From the NCBI RefSeq assembly GCF_016495725.1, contig NZ_CP054705.1, forward strand, positions 496,001-560,000: a DNA stretch of 64,000 nucleotides, given 5' to 3'. The notes under the pieces were generated by a model. That model searched no databases. It was given only the letters and a program-made list of their open reading frames with translations, and was not told the DNA's origin. The stretch comes from Salicibibacter cibarius (GTDB lineage: Bacteria > Bacillota > Bacilli > Bacillales > Marinococcaceae). The position numbers and the translations under genes were made by a program. Below are positions 41,923-49,103 of this stretch, piece after piece. The stretch's first letter is position 1. Each line of letters starts with the position of its first letter.

Positions 41923-43122
41923 TTATTTCACAAACAATCTCCGCTCGAACTCCGTCAATGTTTCGCACTTGTTCTCCGTCACCCGCAACGTTTCACTCAC
42001 CTCAATGCCTAGATCACCGATCCATAGTCTCGGGATCATGTGAAAGGTCATGTTTGGCTTTAGCACTGTCCGGTCCCCTCGGCGAAGGTTCGCGGTATGG
42101 CTTCCCCAATCGGGCGGGTAGTTGGAGCCGACGGAATACCCAAGGAAGGTATCTTTTAAAACGCCGTGTTTTTCTGCTGACCGCCGCCAGGCCGCTTCAA
42201 CTTCTTCACATGTTGCCCCAGGTTTGATCGTGCCAAGCGCAACGTGTAATCCTTCTACACAGCGTTTTCCGGCTTCTTTTATTTTCTCCGGCGTTTCACC
42301 AATGGCGATGGTTCGCGACAGCGGTGCGTGATACCTGGAAAAACAGCCTGCTAGCTTTATAATAGCAAAATCATTTGCCTGAAATTTTCGGTCGCTCCAC
42401 GTGACATGCAGCGCGCTCGTATCATCTCCCGATGGAATTAACGGCGCCACCGCCGGATAATCGCCGCCAAACTTATCCGTCCCGGCGATCAGTTCATGGT
42501 ATACGTCGGCAACGACTTCGTTTTCCCGCACGCCAGCGTCTATCTGTTCAATGCCAACGCTCATCGCATTTTCCGCCAAAGTTGCCGCCTTTCTCATATA
42601 CTCAATTTCTTGATCGGATTTCACGAGGCGAACCCAATTCACAAGCGCATTTGCGTTCTTGAGGGTTGCGTTAGGCAACGCGCGTTTCAATGCTTCATAG
42701 GTTGTAGCCGTGAAATAATACATATCCATTTCCACGCCGATCGTCCGGTTGGATTTCCCCATGAGATGAACGAGCTTTGCGAAAAAATCCATCGGATGTT
42801 TTTGATCGGAATGATAATACGCTTCGGGGCAAGGAATAATGTTTTTTTCATTCAACCAAGCCGTTATATGCGCGCCATTCACATCTTGATCTCGCCCGAT
42901 CCACATCGGCTCCTCTTCATCAACGCTCACCACTACGATTTGACCGACATAAAACGTCCAGGCATCATAGCCGGTGAGATAATTCATATTAGCCGGATCG
43001 GTAATGAGCAAGACATCCATCCCTTTTTCCTGCATCTTTTTCTTCGTATGATAAAGCCTTTCCCTGTACTCGGACAGATGGAATCGGAATGTTCTTTTGC
43101 CCCCGCTATCGGTAATAAGCAT
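41923..43122 (-). CDS. doeA: Ectoine hydrolase-like M24 peptidase (DoeA type)
   Basis: The 399-residue protein has a creatinase-like N-domain (L-L-I-T-D-P-A-N-M-N-Y-L-T-G-Y-D-A-W-T-F-Y-V) and an M24 pita-bread C-domain. Traits shared with DoeA/EutD ectoine hydrolases are G-R-D-Q-D-V-N-G-A, H-P-M-D-F, V-E-M-D-M-Y-Y-F, G-G-D-Y-P-A-V-A-P-L-I-P-S-G, and Y-P-P-D-W-G-S-H-T. DoeA opens the ectoine ring to N-acetyl-diaminobutyrate. No doeB/C/D genes are adjacent, so a complete ectoine pathway is not shown here; the M20 enzyme at 36438 is not clearly related to it. Confidence 0.72.
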   Translation of the reverse strand: MLITDSGGKRTFRFHLSEYRERLYHTKKKMQEKGMDVLLITDPANMNYLTGYDAWTFYVGQIVVVSVDEEEPMWIGRDQDVNGAHITAWLNEKNIIPCPEAYYHSDQKHPMDFFAKLVHLMGKSNRTIGVEMDMYYFTATTYEALKRALPNATLKNANALVNWVRLVKSDQEIEYMRKAATLAENAMSVGIEQIDAGVRENEVVADVYHELIAGTDKFGGDYPAVAPLIPSGDDTSALHVTWSDRKFQANDFAIIKLAGCFSRYHAPLSRTIAIGETPEKIKEAGKRCVEGLHVALGTIKPGATCEEVEAAWRRSAEKHGVLKDTFLGYSVGSNYPPDWGSHTANLRRGDRTVLKPNMTFHMIPRLWIGDLGIEVSETLRVTENKCETLTEFERRLFVK

Positions 43123-43214
43123 CCACTCCTCTATGTGACTGTATAAAACAGCTATATGATGGGATTACCGTCTTATACCGAAAAAAATAAACCAGTATCG
43201 CGCAAATGCACGTT

Positions 43215-43391
43215 TCAGGATTGCCGCACAAACTTGATCAATCGAATGACACCGGCTACGTTCACGACAATGCTTGCGGCTAAAATCATAAGCCATGGCA
43301 ACAAACCCATGTTGGGGAACCAGAGTAAAAAGAAGAGTAAAACGAAGCCAGAAAACATTAAGAGTATACCGTTTCGAAGTAAGGGATCGAT
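43215..43391 (-). CDS. Small membrane protein
   Basis: A minus-strand frame encodes about 58 residues with two hydrophobic helices (L-L-M-F-S-G-F-V-L-L-F-F-L-L and L-M-I-L-A-A-S-I-V-V-N-V) and a basic end. The start is unclear: GAAGGA lies upstream of an ATC at 43391, the first in-frame ATG is at 43358, and the nearby ATG 43400 is in another frame, so a frameshift may have occurred. The hydrophobic pattern supports a real gene. Confidence 0.45.
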   Translation of the reverse strand: MDPLLRNGILLMFSGFVLLFFLLWFPNMGLLPWLMILAASIVVNVAGVIRLIKFVRQS

Positions 43392-43494
43392 CGAGCATCA
43401 GTCCTTCGTGTTTTTACCAAGATTATACCAAATGTTTGCAAATCCATCGATCAACATTATAATTGTGGCAGGACGTTTCGCAAGGAGGGTACGT

Positions 43495-43686
43495 ATGGCA
43501 GAGGAGCAAAAGAATAAATTGTTCTCCTGGGTCGACATCGTCGTGATCGTGTTGTTCATCTTTTTGATCATTACGATGGATTTTGACAATATGACGATGA
43601 TGAATTGGTTCGCGATTATTATCTTCGGGGTTTATATTCTTCTTTTCATCGTAAAGTTTTTTCTGGATAGGAATACAAATGAATAG
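43495..43686 (+). CDS. Small two-helix membrane protein
   Basis: The 63-residue protein has CAAGGAGGG before its ATG, a charged N-terminus, two hydrophobic segments (V-D-I-V-V-I-V-L-F-I-F-L-I-I and W-F-A-I-I-I-F-G-V-Y-I-L-L-F) and a short polar tail. No family is recognised. Confidence 0.65.
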   Translation: MAEEQKNKLFSWVDIVVIVLFIFLIITMDFDNMTMMNWFAIIIFGVYILLFIVKFFLDRNTNE

Positions 43687-43695
43687 CTGACAAAT

Positions 43696-43734
43696 GAGCA
43701 TGGCGGCAACTTTAATGCCCATGCTCTTTTTTTT
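43696..43734 (+). terminator. Terminator
   Basis: GAGCATG and CATGCTC form the stem base of a hairpin followed by eight T residues. Confidence 0.8.
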
Positions 43735-43830
43735 GCTGAAAAAGTAACGCTTGACGTTTTTTTCGCATTTAATATATAATCCTTATAAGAATGCTTGTGA
43801 TTATGATTGGTGAAGGAGGAAAGATTGCCG

Positions 43831-44673
43831 ATGAAGGTGCATTTGGAGCAAGTAAATAAAACGTTTCCCAAAGGTAAAAAAGAATCGCTCCACGTCCTCC
43901 ATGATATAGATCTCAAGATTGAAGCAGGGGAGTTCGTTTCTTTATTGGGTCCTTCGGGGTGTGGAAAATCCACGATCCTAAACTTAATTGCTGGTTTGGA
44001 CAGTCCCACTTCAGGAGAGGTGTTGGTTAACGACAAAAACGTAAAAGGACCGGGGACGGACCGGGTCGTCGTCTTTCAACAAGGCGGGTTGTTTCCATGG
44101 ATGAACGTGCTGGATAACGTTACATATGGCTTGCTTTTGAAGAAAATGAGCAAAAAAGAAGCGGAAGAGAAGGCAATGGAAGGGTTGCGGATGGTCCATC
44201 TCGGCAATTTCACGAAAGCTTTTCCCCATGAGCTCTCAGGCGGAATGAAGCAACGGGTAGCGATTGCGCGTTCTCTCGTCATGGATCCTGACGTGCTTTT
44301 AATGGATGAACCTTTTGCCGCGCTTGATGAACAAACACGTATTATTTTGCATCAAGAGCTTCAGGAAATTTGGCAAAAGACCGGAAAAACGATTCTTTTT
44401 ATTACCCATAATATTCGTGAAGCGTTGACGCTCTCGGAACGTGTATTATTAATGAGCACGCGTCCGGGCGCAATTAAAAAATCATTTACGGTGCAGGCGG
44501 CGCGGCCGAGGGATCCTTCCGACAGCGTGCTCGTAAACTTGGAAAAACGGATTATGAGCGAATTGGAAGAAGAGATGGAGAAAGTGTTGAAGGAGGAGTT
44601 TGGGGATGATTACCGCCTTAAGACGAGTGCTGTTCGTGATCGTGATCGTGACCATATGGGAGATTATATCTAA
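43831..44673 (+). CDS. ABC transporter ATPase, nitrate/sulfonate/taurine type
   Basis: The 280-residue ATPase has Walker A G-P-S-G-C-G-K-S (near 39-46), signature L-S-G-G-M-K-Q-R, Walker B L-L-M-D-E-P and the switch His in I-T-H-N-I. The long C-terminal tail overlaps the permease start by 68 bases. It energises the import system formed with the next two genes. AGGAGG also allows a TTG start two codons earlier. Confidence 0.85.
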   Translation: MKVHLEQVNKTFPKGKKESLHVLHDIDLKIEAGEFVSLLGPSGCGKSTILNLIAGLDSPTSGEVLVNDKNVKGPGTDRVVVFQQGGLFPWMNVLDNVTYGLLLKKMSKKEAEEKAMEGLRMVHLGNFTKAFPHELSGGMKQRVAIARSLVMDPDVLLMDEPFAALDEQTRIILHQELQEIWQKTGKTILFITHNIREALTLSERVLLMSTRPGAIKKSFTVQAARPRDPSDSVLVNLEKRIMSELEEEMEKVLKEEFGDDYRLKTSAVRDRDRDHMGDYI

Positions 44674-45385
44674 AACCAATCTGTTCCCGACATTCATGTT
44701 TCCTCCTTTGTTGATTCCGAATGATCCGGGCGGGATTACTGTATTGGGAACACTCGTGGATGGCCTAATCACGGGTCAAATTCTGGAAGCGACCGGGGTG
44801 ACGCTTGGGCGTTTATTAATCGGTTTTTCCATTGCGATCGTGCTCGGCCTTACGTTTGGATTTTTGATTGCCCGTTTTAAATGGGTCGATGACACGCTTG
44901 GTTTTTTTGTCACTGCCTTGCAGTCGATTCCGAGTATTGTCTGGTTTCCGCTCGCGATCGTCTGGTTTGGGCTCGGGAATGTGGCGATTTTATTTATTGT
45001 CGCCATTGGTGCGACATGGACGATGACGGTGAATTCCAGCGCCGGATTTAAAAATGTCCCTAGCATTTACTTGAATGCTGCCCGCACGTTGGGCTCATCG
45101 GGGACGCATTTGGCACGGACGGTGATTTTGCCCGCTTCGGTGCCGCACATCATTTCCGGCCTTCGTGTTGCTTGGGCGTTTGCGTGGCGAGCGATTATGG
45201 CCGGTGAATTATTAGGCGCCGCTGGTGGCCTTGGCTATCTTTTGGATATGGGCCGTTCGTTGCAATCGATGGATCTCGTGCTGTCGATTATGATCGTGAT
45301 CGGGATCATCGGGACGATTATGGATAATCAAGTATTCTTAAGAATGGAGCGCTCCGTCGCTAGAAAATGGGGACTTGGAGCTTAA
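44606..45385 (+). CDS. ABC transporter permease, nitrate/sulfonate/taurine type
   Basis: The 259-residue protein has about six membrane helices and the EAA-type loop N-A-A-R-T-L-G-S-S-G-T-H-L-A-R-T-V-I-L-P-A-S-V-P near 160-180, as in SsuC/TauC. It forms the membrane channel of the importer. ATG 44606 has AAGGAGG upstream, inside the ATPase gene. Confidence 0.85.
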   Translation: MITALRRVLFVIVIVTIWEIISKTNLFPTFMFPPLLIPNDPGGITVLGTLVDGLITGQILEATGVTLGRLLIGFSIAIVLGLTFGFLIARFKWVDDTLGFFVTALQSIPSIVWFPLAIVWFGLGNVAILFIVAIGATWTMTVNSSAGFKNVPSIYLNAARTLGSSGTHLARTVILPASVPHIISGLRVAWAFAWRAIMAGELLGAAGGLGYLLDMGRSLQSMDLVLSIMIVIGIIGTIMDNQVFLRMERSVARKWGLGA

Positions 45386-45402
45386 TGGAGAGGATGAATG
45401 AC

Positions 45403-46395
45403 ATGAAAAAAATAATGGCCGGCGCAGGTGCTTTTCTTTTATTGGGAGTTGCCGGGTGCGGCGGTTCAGAAGAGAATGCGGAGGAAGTTCACATAGGCTA
45501 TTTCCCGAACTTCACGCATATTACAACGGTCGTGGCTTTGGAAAATGGTTATTTTGAAGAAGAATTCGGAGACGATATCAATATTGAAACATCGACCTTT
45601 CCGGACGGCAGTGCGTTTATGGAAGCCATGTCCACAGAGGATTTTGATATTGGGACAGTTGGTCCGTCACCGGCAACGACGACGTATCAGCGGAATCCGG
45701 AACATGAAATCATTGCCGGTGCTGTGAATGGAGGCGCCGTCCTCGCCACACGGGAAGGTGCGGAAATCGAGAATGTCGAAGACCTTGATGGTATGAGTGT
45801 CGCCATTCCGACCATCGGCTCCACACAAGACATCATGTTGCGTGAAGCATTAAGTGAAGCAGGATTGGAGGTTGAGGATGCCGGGGGGACGGTAAGTATG
45901 GTGCCGCAAGCGCCGGCGGATACATCAACGCTTTTCCTGCAGGATGATGTGGATGCTGCTGCCACTCAGGAACCGTGGGGCGTGTACTTGGAAAATCAAG
46001 CAGATGCCGATATCCTCCTCGATGAAGAAGAATTCGCCTGGGGAACCGAATCAACAACAACTGTCGTAACGGCTCGCAATGCATTTACGGAAGGGAACCC
46101 GGATTTAACCGAAGATTATCTAAGTGCCCATATCCGAGCCGTCGATTTTATTGAAGAAAATCAAGAAGAAGCCGTTGAAATATTCATTGACCATATTGAA
46201 GAGATTACCGGAAATGAACTCGATCATGAAGAAACATTGGAAGCGAGCGACCGGTTAAATCCTACGTATGAAATTAATGAAGACGTCCTCCAAGATATGG
46301 CTACCATCAGCTATGAAGCCGAATACATGCAATCGGACGATATTGACGGATTGGTGAATACAGAGTTTTTAGATGCAGCGTTGGAAGAGGAATAA
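45403..46395 (+). CDS. Substrate-binding lipoprotein of the ABC importer
   Basis: The 330-residue protein has a lipoprotein signal (M-K-K-I-M-A-G, hydrophobic core, G-V-A-G-C lipobox with Cys near 20) and an SsuA/TauA-like periplasmic-binding fold (H-I-G-Y-F-P-N-F-T-H; D-I-G-T-V-G-P-S-P-A; A-I-P-T-I-G-S-T-Q-D). It is anchored outside the membrane and delivers the ligand. The ligand may be a sulfonate, nitrate or related small anion; no metabolic genes nearby decide this. It lacks a neighbouring oxygenase. Confidence 0.85.
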   Translation: MKKIMAGAGAFLLLGVAGCGGSEENAEEVHIGYFPNFTHITTVVALENGYFEEEFGDDINIETSTFPDGSAFMEAMSTEDFDIGTVGPSPATTTYQRNPEHEIIAGAVNGGAVLATREGAEIENVEDLDGMSVAIPTIGSTQDIMLREALSEAGLEVEDAGGTVSMVPQAPADTSTLFLQDDVDAAATQEPWGVYLENQADADILLDEEEFAWGTESTTTVVTARNAFTEGNPDLTEDYLSAHIRAVDFIEENQEEAVEIFIDHIEEITGNELDHEETLEASDRLNPTYEINEDVLQDMATISYEAEYMQSDDIDGLVNTEFLDAALEEE

Positions 46396-46401
46396 GGATG
46401 G

Positions 46402-46438
46402 ACCCCTTTGGCTTAGTGAGCCGGGGGGTTTGTTTTTT
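46402..46438 (+). terminator. Terminator of the ABC operon
   Basis: ACCCC..GGCT and AGCC..GGGGGT form the stem, followed by TTGTTTTTT. Confidence 0.75.
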
Positions 46439-46441
46439 CGG

Positions 46442-46520
46442 GAAATGACAGAATATGACCCGAAAGTGACAGATTCCATCGCGAAAGTGCCAGATTATCA
46501 CGTAAAAATGACAGATTAAT
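46442..46520 (+). repeat. 21-bp-period TGACAGA array, 4 units
   Basis: Cores start at 46446, 46467, 46488 (TGCCAGA) and 46509, again 21 bp apart. From ATG 46445 the array reads as one 24-codon frame, M-T-E-Y-D-P-K-V-T-D-S..., that ends in a TAA directly after the last unit. It follows the ABC operon terminator. Confidence 0.85.
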
Positions 46521-46628
46521 CGAGGGGGTATGGTTGGGAGAATGTAATGTTTGCTCGATCTCCTCTCGTTAATTTGCCATCAGAAAGATGTTATTGTATA
46601 CTGAGTTTAGAAAAGGCATATATTTAAA

Positions 46629-46659
46629 AAGACCTCGGTGTGGTTGCACCGATGGTCTT
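46629..46659 (-). terminator. Terminator of the type I toxin transcript
   Basis: On the minus strand AAGACC-ATCGGTG and CACCGAGGTCTT pair around a CAACCA loop and run into TTTTTAAATA. Hairpins of this kind, with a GGTGCAACCACACC centre, close transcripts of small holin-like toxins in Bacillaceae (recollection, not checked). Confidence 0.6.
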
Positions 46660-46746
46660 CCAATAGAACAACTCCTACCAAGGGGTTCGTTCACCTATTG
46701 TTTAGATGAGAGTAGCCACCCTTTAGGATTAGGCCCCAGGGGATGG

Positions 46747-46840
46747 TTACTTCTTTTTTTGATCGTCACGTTTCATCATTTAAGACCACTAACGTGGCTA
46801 CGGCCACACAAAGCATGGCCGTTTCAAATGTGATCACCAT
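46747..46840 (-). pseudogene. Holin-like type I toxin with a one-base insertion
   Basis: ATG 46840 (minus strand) follows GGGAGGTGAACAGTC and reads M-V-I-T-F-E-T-A-M-L-C-V-A-V-A-T-L-V-V-L, a single membrane helix typical of the small holin-like toxin family. As written it stops after 24 residues (46766). Dropping one A in TTAAATGATG lets it read on as M-M-K-R-D-D-Q-K-K-K and stop at 46747, the usual charged tail. The 24-residue form lacks that tail and may be inactive. Confidence 0.6.
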
Positions 46841-46844
46841 GACT

Positions 46845-46905
46845 GTTCACCTCCCTTCTCCCTGAGAAACAGGGCGCCAATGGCACGAAGGTTGACAAGG
46901 TGAAC
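46845..46905 (-). promoter_or_regulatory. 5' UTR able to hide the toxin ribosome binding site
   Basis: On the minus strand GTTCACCT (46898-46905) is an exact complement of AGGTGAAC (46845-46852), which contains the toxin Shine-Dalgarno. Such pairing keeps the full-length mRNA untranslated in many type I toxin systems. Confidence 0.5.
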
Positions 46906-47080
46906 ATCCACCCCTGGTCAGTTGTTTATTGTTTTTCTAGTATAGCATACTTTGAAGGACTGCCTCCGCTTTTCGTTTTCCCCAATCATTTTCCCGAAAA
47001 AAGCATGAAATATGATTGAAATAAGCACTATAAGGGAAAGGGAAAATTATGAGATGACATAGCCCTGAGGAGGTTTTTTC
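46906..47080. other. Region between the toxin leader and aconitase
   Basis: This should hold the minus-strand toxin promoter and the plus-strand aconitase promoter. An AT-rich box (TAGTATAGCATACTTTG near 46940) is the clearest candidate element. Nothing else was recognised. Confidence 0.3.
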
Positions 47081-49027
47081 ATGGGAATGAATGTTACACA
47101 GAAATTGATCAGCGATCACCTTGTTTCCGGAGACATGAAGCAAGGCGAAGAGATTGGCATGAAAATTGATCAGACATTAACTCAAGATGCAACCGGAACG
47201 CTTGTCATGCTAGAGCTTGAGGCGATGGGCATCGATCAAGTGAAAACGGAAGTTTCCGCGCAGTACGTCGACCACAATTTAATCCAGGAAGACCATAAAA
47301 ACCCCGATGACCATTTGTTTTTGCAAAGCGCGACGCAACGATTCGGCATCCATTTTAGCAAAGCCGGCAATGGGGTAAGCCATCCGGTCCATATGCAACG
47401 ACTCGGCAAGCCGGGGAAAACGCTCTTAGGTTCGGATAGCCATACGTGTGCGGCCGGTTCGCTCGGGATGCTTGCCATCGGTGCCGGCGGAATGGAAGTT
47501 GCTATGGCAGCAGCCGGAAAACCGTTCTATGTAAAAATGCCGCAAGTGTGGGGCGTGAAGCTGACCGGTGATTTGCCGGATTGGGTGAGCGCAAAAGATG
47601 TGATTCTGGAATTGTTGCGTCGTCACGATGTCAAAGGCGGCAGCGGCAAAATCATTGAATATTACGGTCCCGGCGTGAAAAAGCTTTCGGCGATGGATCG
47701 TCACGTGATTGCCAACATGGGAGCGGAACTCGGGGCAACGACTTCTGTTTTTCCGTCGGATGAAAACGTGAAAGACTTTTTGACCGCCGAAAAACGCGGA
47801 GATGACTGGACTCCGTTGGAAGCAGACGCGGATGCCACATATGACATTGATGAGGAGATCAACATGTCCGAATTGGAGCCGCTGATTGCTAAGCCTTCCA
47901 GTCCCGGCAACGTCGTTCCTGTTCGTGAAGTCGCGGGTGAACCTGTCTATCAAACGTATATCGGTTCCTCAGCCAATCCGGGTTACCGCGATTTCGCGAT
48001 TGTGGCGCAGATTGTAAAAGGTCGTACAATCGCCGAAGGCGTCTCCCTCGATGTGAACCCATCATCGCGGCAGACGTTGTCGGATCTTATCAAAACAGAA
48101 AATCTATTTCATTTGATTGACGCCGGCGGTCGTTTGCACCAGGCCGGTTGCAACGGGTGTATCGGCATGGGGCAAGCGCCTGCATCCGGAAGAAACAGTT
48201 TGCGTACGGTGCCGCGGAATTTCCCCGGTCGTTCGGGAACGAGAGAAGACAGTGTGTTTTTATGCAGCCCCGAAGTAGCGGCAGCAGCTGCTTTAACCGG
48301 CAAAATCACCGATCCGCGCGATCTTGATATGGATTATCCGACGGTCGATATACCGGAGCCGACCATCAACAATGACTTGCTTGATGAACCACTTCCGCTC
48401 GAACAAGCGCGGCAAGTCAAGATTGAAAAAGGACCGAACATCGCGTCGATTCCGGATTTTGATAGTCTCCCGGATGAACTGGAAATCTCGGTCGGCCTTA
48501 AAGTCGGTGACAATATTTCTACAGACGAAATACTTGCCGGCGGCGGACGAGTGCTCCCTTATCGAAGCAACCTTCCTGAAATTAGCAAGTTCACCTTCGA
48601 AAAAGTCGATGAAACTTATTATGACCGGGCAATGGAACTAAAAGAACAAGGCGGTCACGCGATCATTGGAGGCAGCAACTACGGGCAAGGGTCCAGCCGT
48701 GAACACGCTGCACTTGCACCACGGTTTTTAGGGCTTCGTGTCGTCATCGCGAAGGATATCGCCCGTATCCATTGGCAAAACCTTCCTAACTTCGGCGTGT
48801 TGCCGCTCACATTTGCCAATGAAACTGACCACGATAAAATCAAGCAAGGCGATGTACTCAAACTGACGAATGTACGAGAATCCATCCAGCAATCGAACAA
48901 GATCAACGTTGAAGTCAACGGGAAAGAAACAATCGAAACCAAACACGCTCTCTCCGAACGCCAAATCGAAATCATGCTCGAAGGCGGCTTGATCAATTGG
49001 GTGAAAAAGGGTGAAGTGCCGAGTTAA
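47081..49027 (+). CDS. acn: Aconitate hydratase
   Basis: The 648-residue 4Fe-4S enzyme interconverts citrate and isocitrate. The three cluster cysteines are in D-S-H-T-C-A-A-G and H-Q-A-G-C-N-G-C-I-G-M-G, and the swivel domain has S-N-Y-G-Q-G-S-S-R-E-H-A near 540. At about 650 residues it is the shorter, mitochondrial-like type rather than the 900-residue CitB/AcnA. In B. subtilis, CitB also serves as an RNA-binding regulator; whether this form does is unknown. GAGGAGG precedes the ATG. Confidence 0.9.
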   Translation: MGMNVTQKLISDHLVSGDMKQGEEIGMKIDQTLTQDATGTLVMLELEAMGIDQVKTEVSAQYVDHNLIQEDHKNPDDHLFLQSATQRFGIHFSKAGNGVSHPVHMQRLGKPGKTLLGSDSHTCAAGSLGMLAIGAGGMEVAMAAAGKPFYVKMPQVWGVKLTGDLPDWVSAKDVILELLRRHDVKGGSGKIIEYYGPGVKKLSAMDRHVIANMGAELGATTSVFPSDENVKDFLTAEKRGDDWTPLEADADATYDIDEEINMSELEPLIAKPSSPGNVVPVREVAGEPVYQTYIGSSANPGYRDFAIVAQIVKGRTIAEGVSLDVNPSSRQTLSDLIKTENLFHLIDAGGRLHQAGCNGCIGMGQAPASGRNSLRTVPRNFPGRSGTREDSVFLCSPEVAAAAALTGKITDPRDLDMDYPTVDIPEPTINNDLLDEPLPLEQARQVKIEKGPNIASIPDFDSLPDELEISVGLKVGDNISTDEILAGGGRVLPYRSNLPEISKFTFEKVDETYYDRAMELKEQGGHAIIGGSNYGQGSSREHAALAPRFLGLRVVIAKDIARIHWQNLPNFGVLPLTFANETDHDKIKQGDVLKLTNVRESIQQSNKINVEVNGKETIETKHALSERQIEIMLEGGLINWVKKGEVPS

Positions 49028-49042
49028 ATTACGATCAGGGAG

Positions 49043-49071
49043 ACCCCCAATCCTAAGGGCGGATTGGGGGT
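49043..49071 (+). terminator. Terminator after aconitase
   Basis: ACCCCCAATCC-TAAGGGC-GGATTGGGGGT is a perfect stem followed by TTATCC. Confidence 0.75.
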
Positions 49072-49103
49072 TTATCCACTTTGGGACATGATGCAAAGGT
49101 TAC

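Noticed and set aside
36438-43122. A complete ectoine degradation cluster
   Set aside because: Only a DoeA-like gene is convincing; the M20 enzyme, amidase and others are not DoeB, DoeC or DoeD and are not arranged as an operon.
46588-46833. An 81-codon plus-strand frame (start M-L-L-Y-T-E-F-R)
   Set aside because: It runs opposite the type I toxin transcript, and its codons are explained by the terminator and toxin region.
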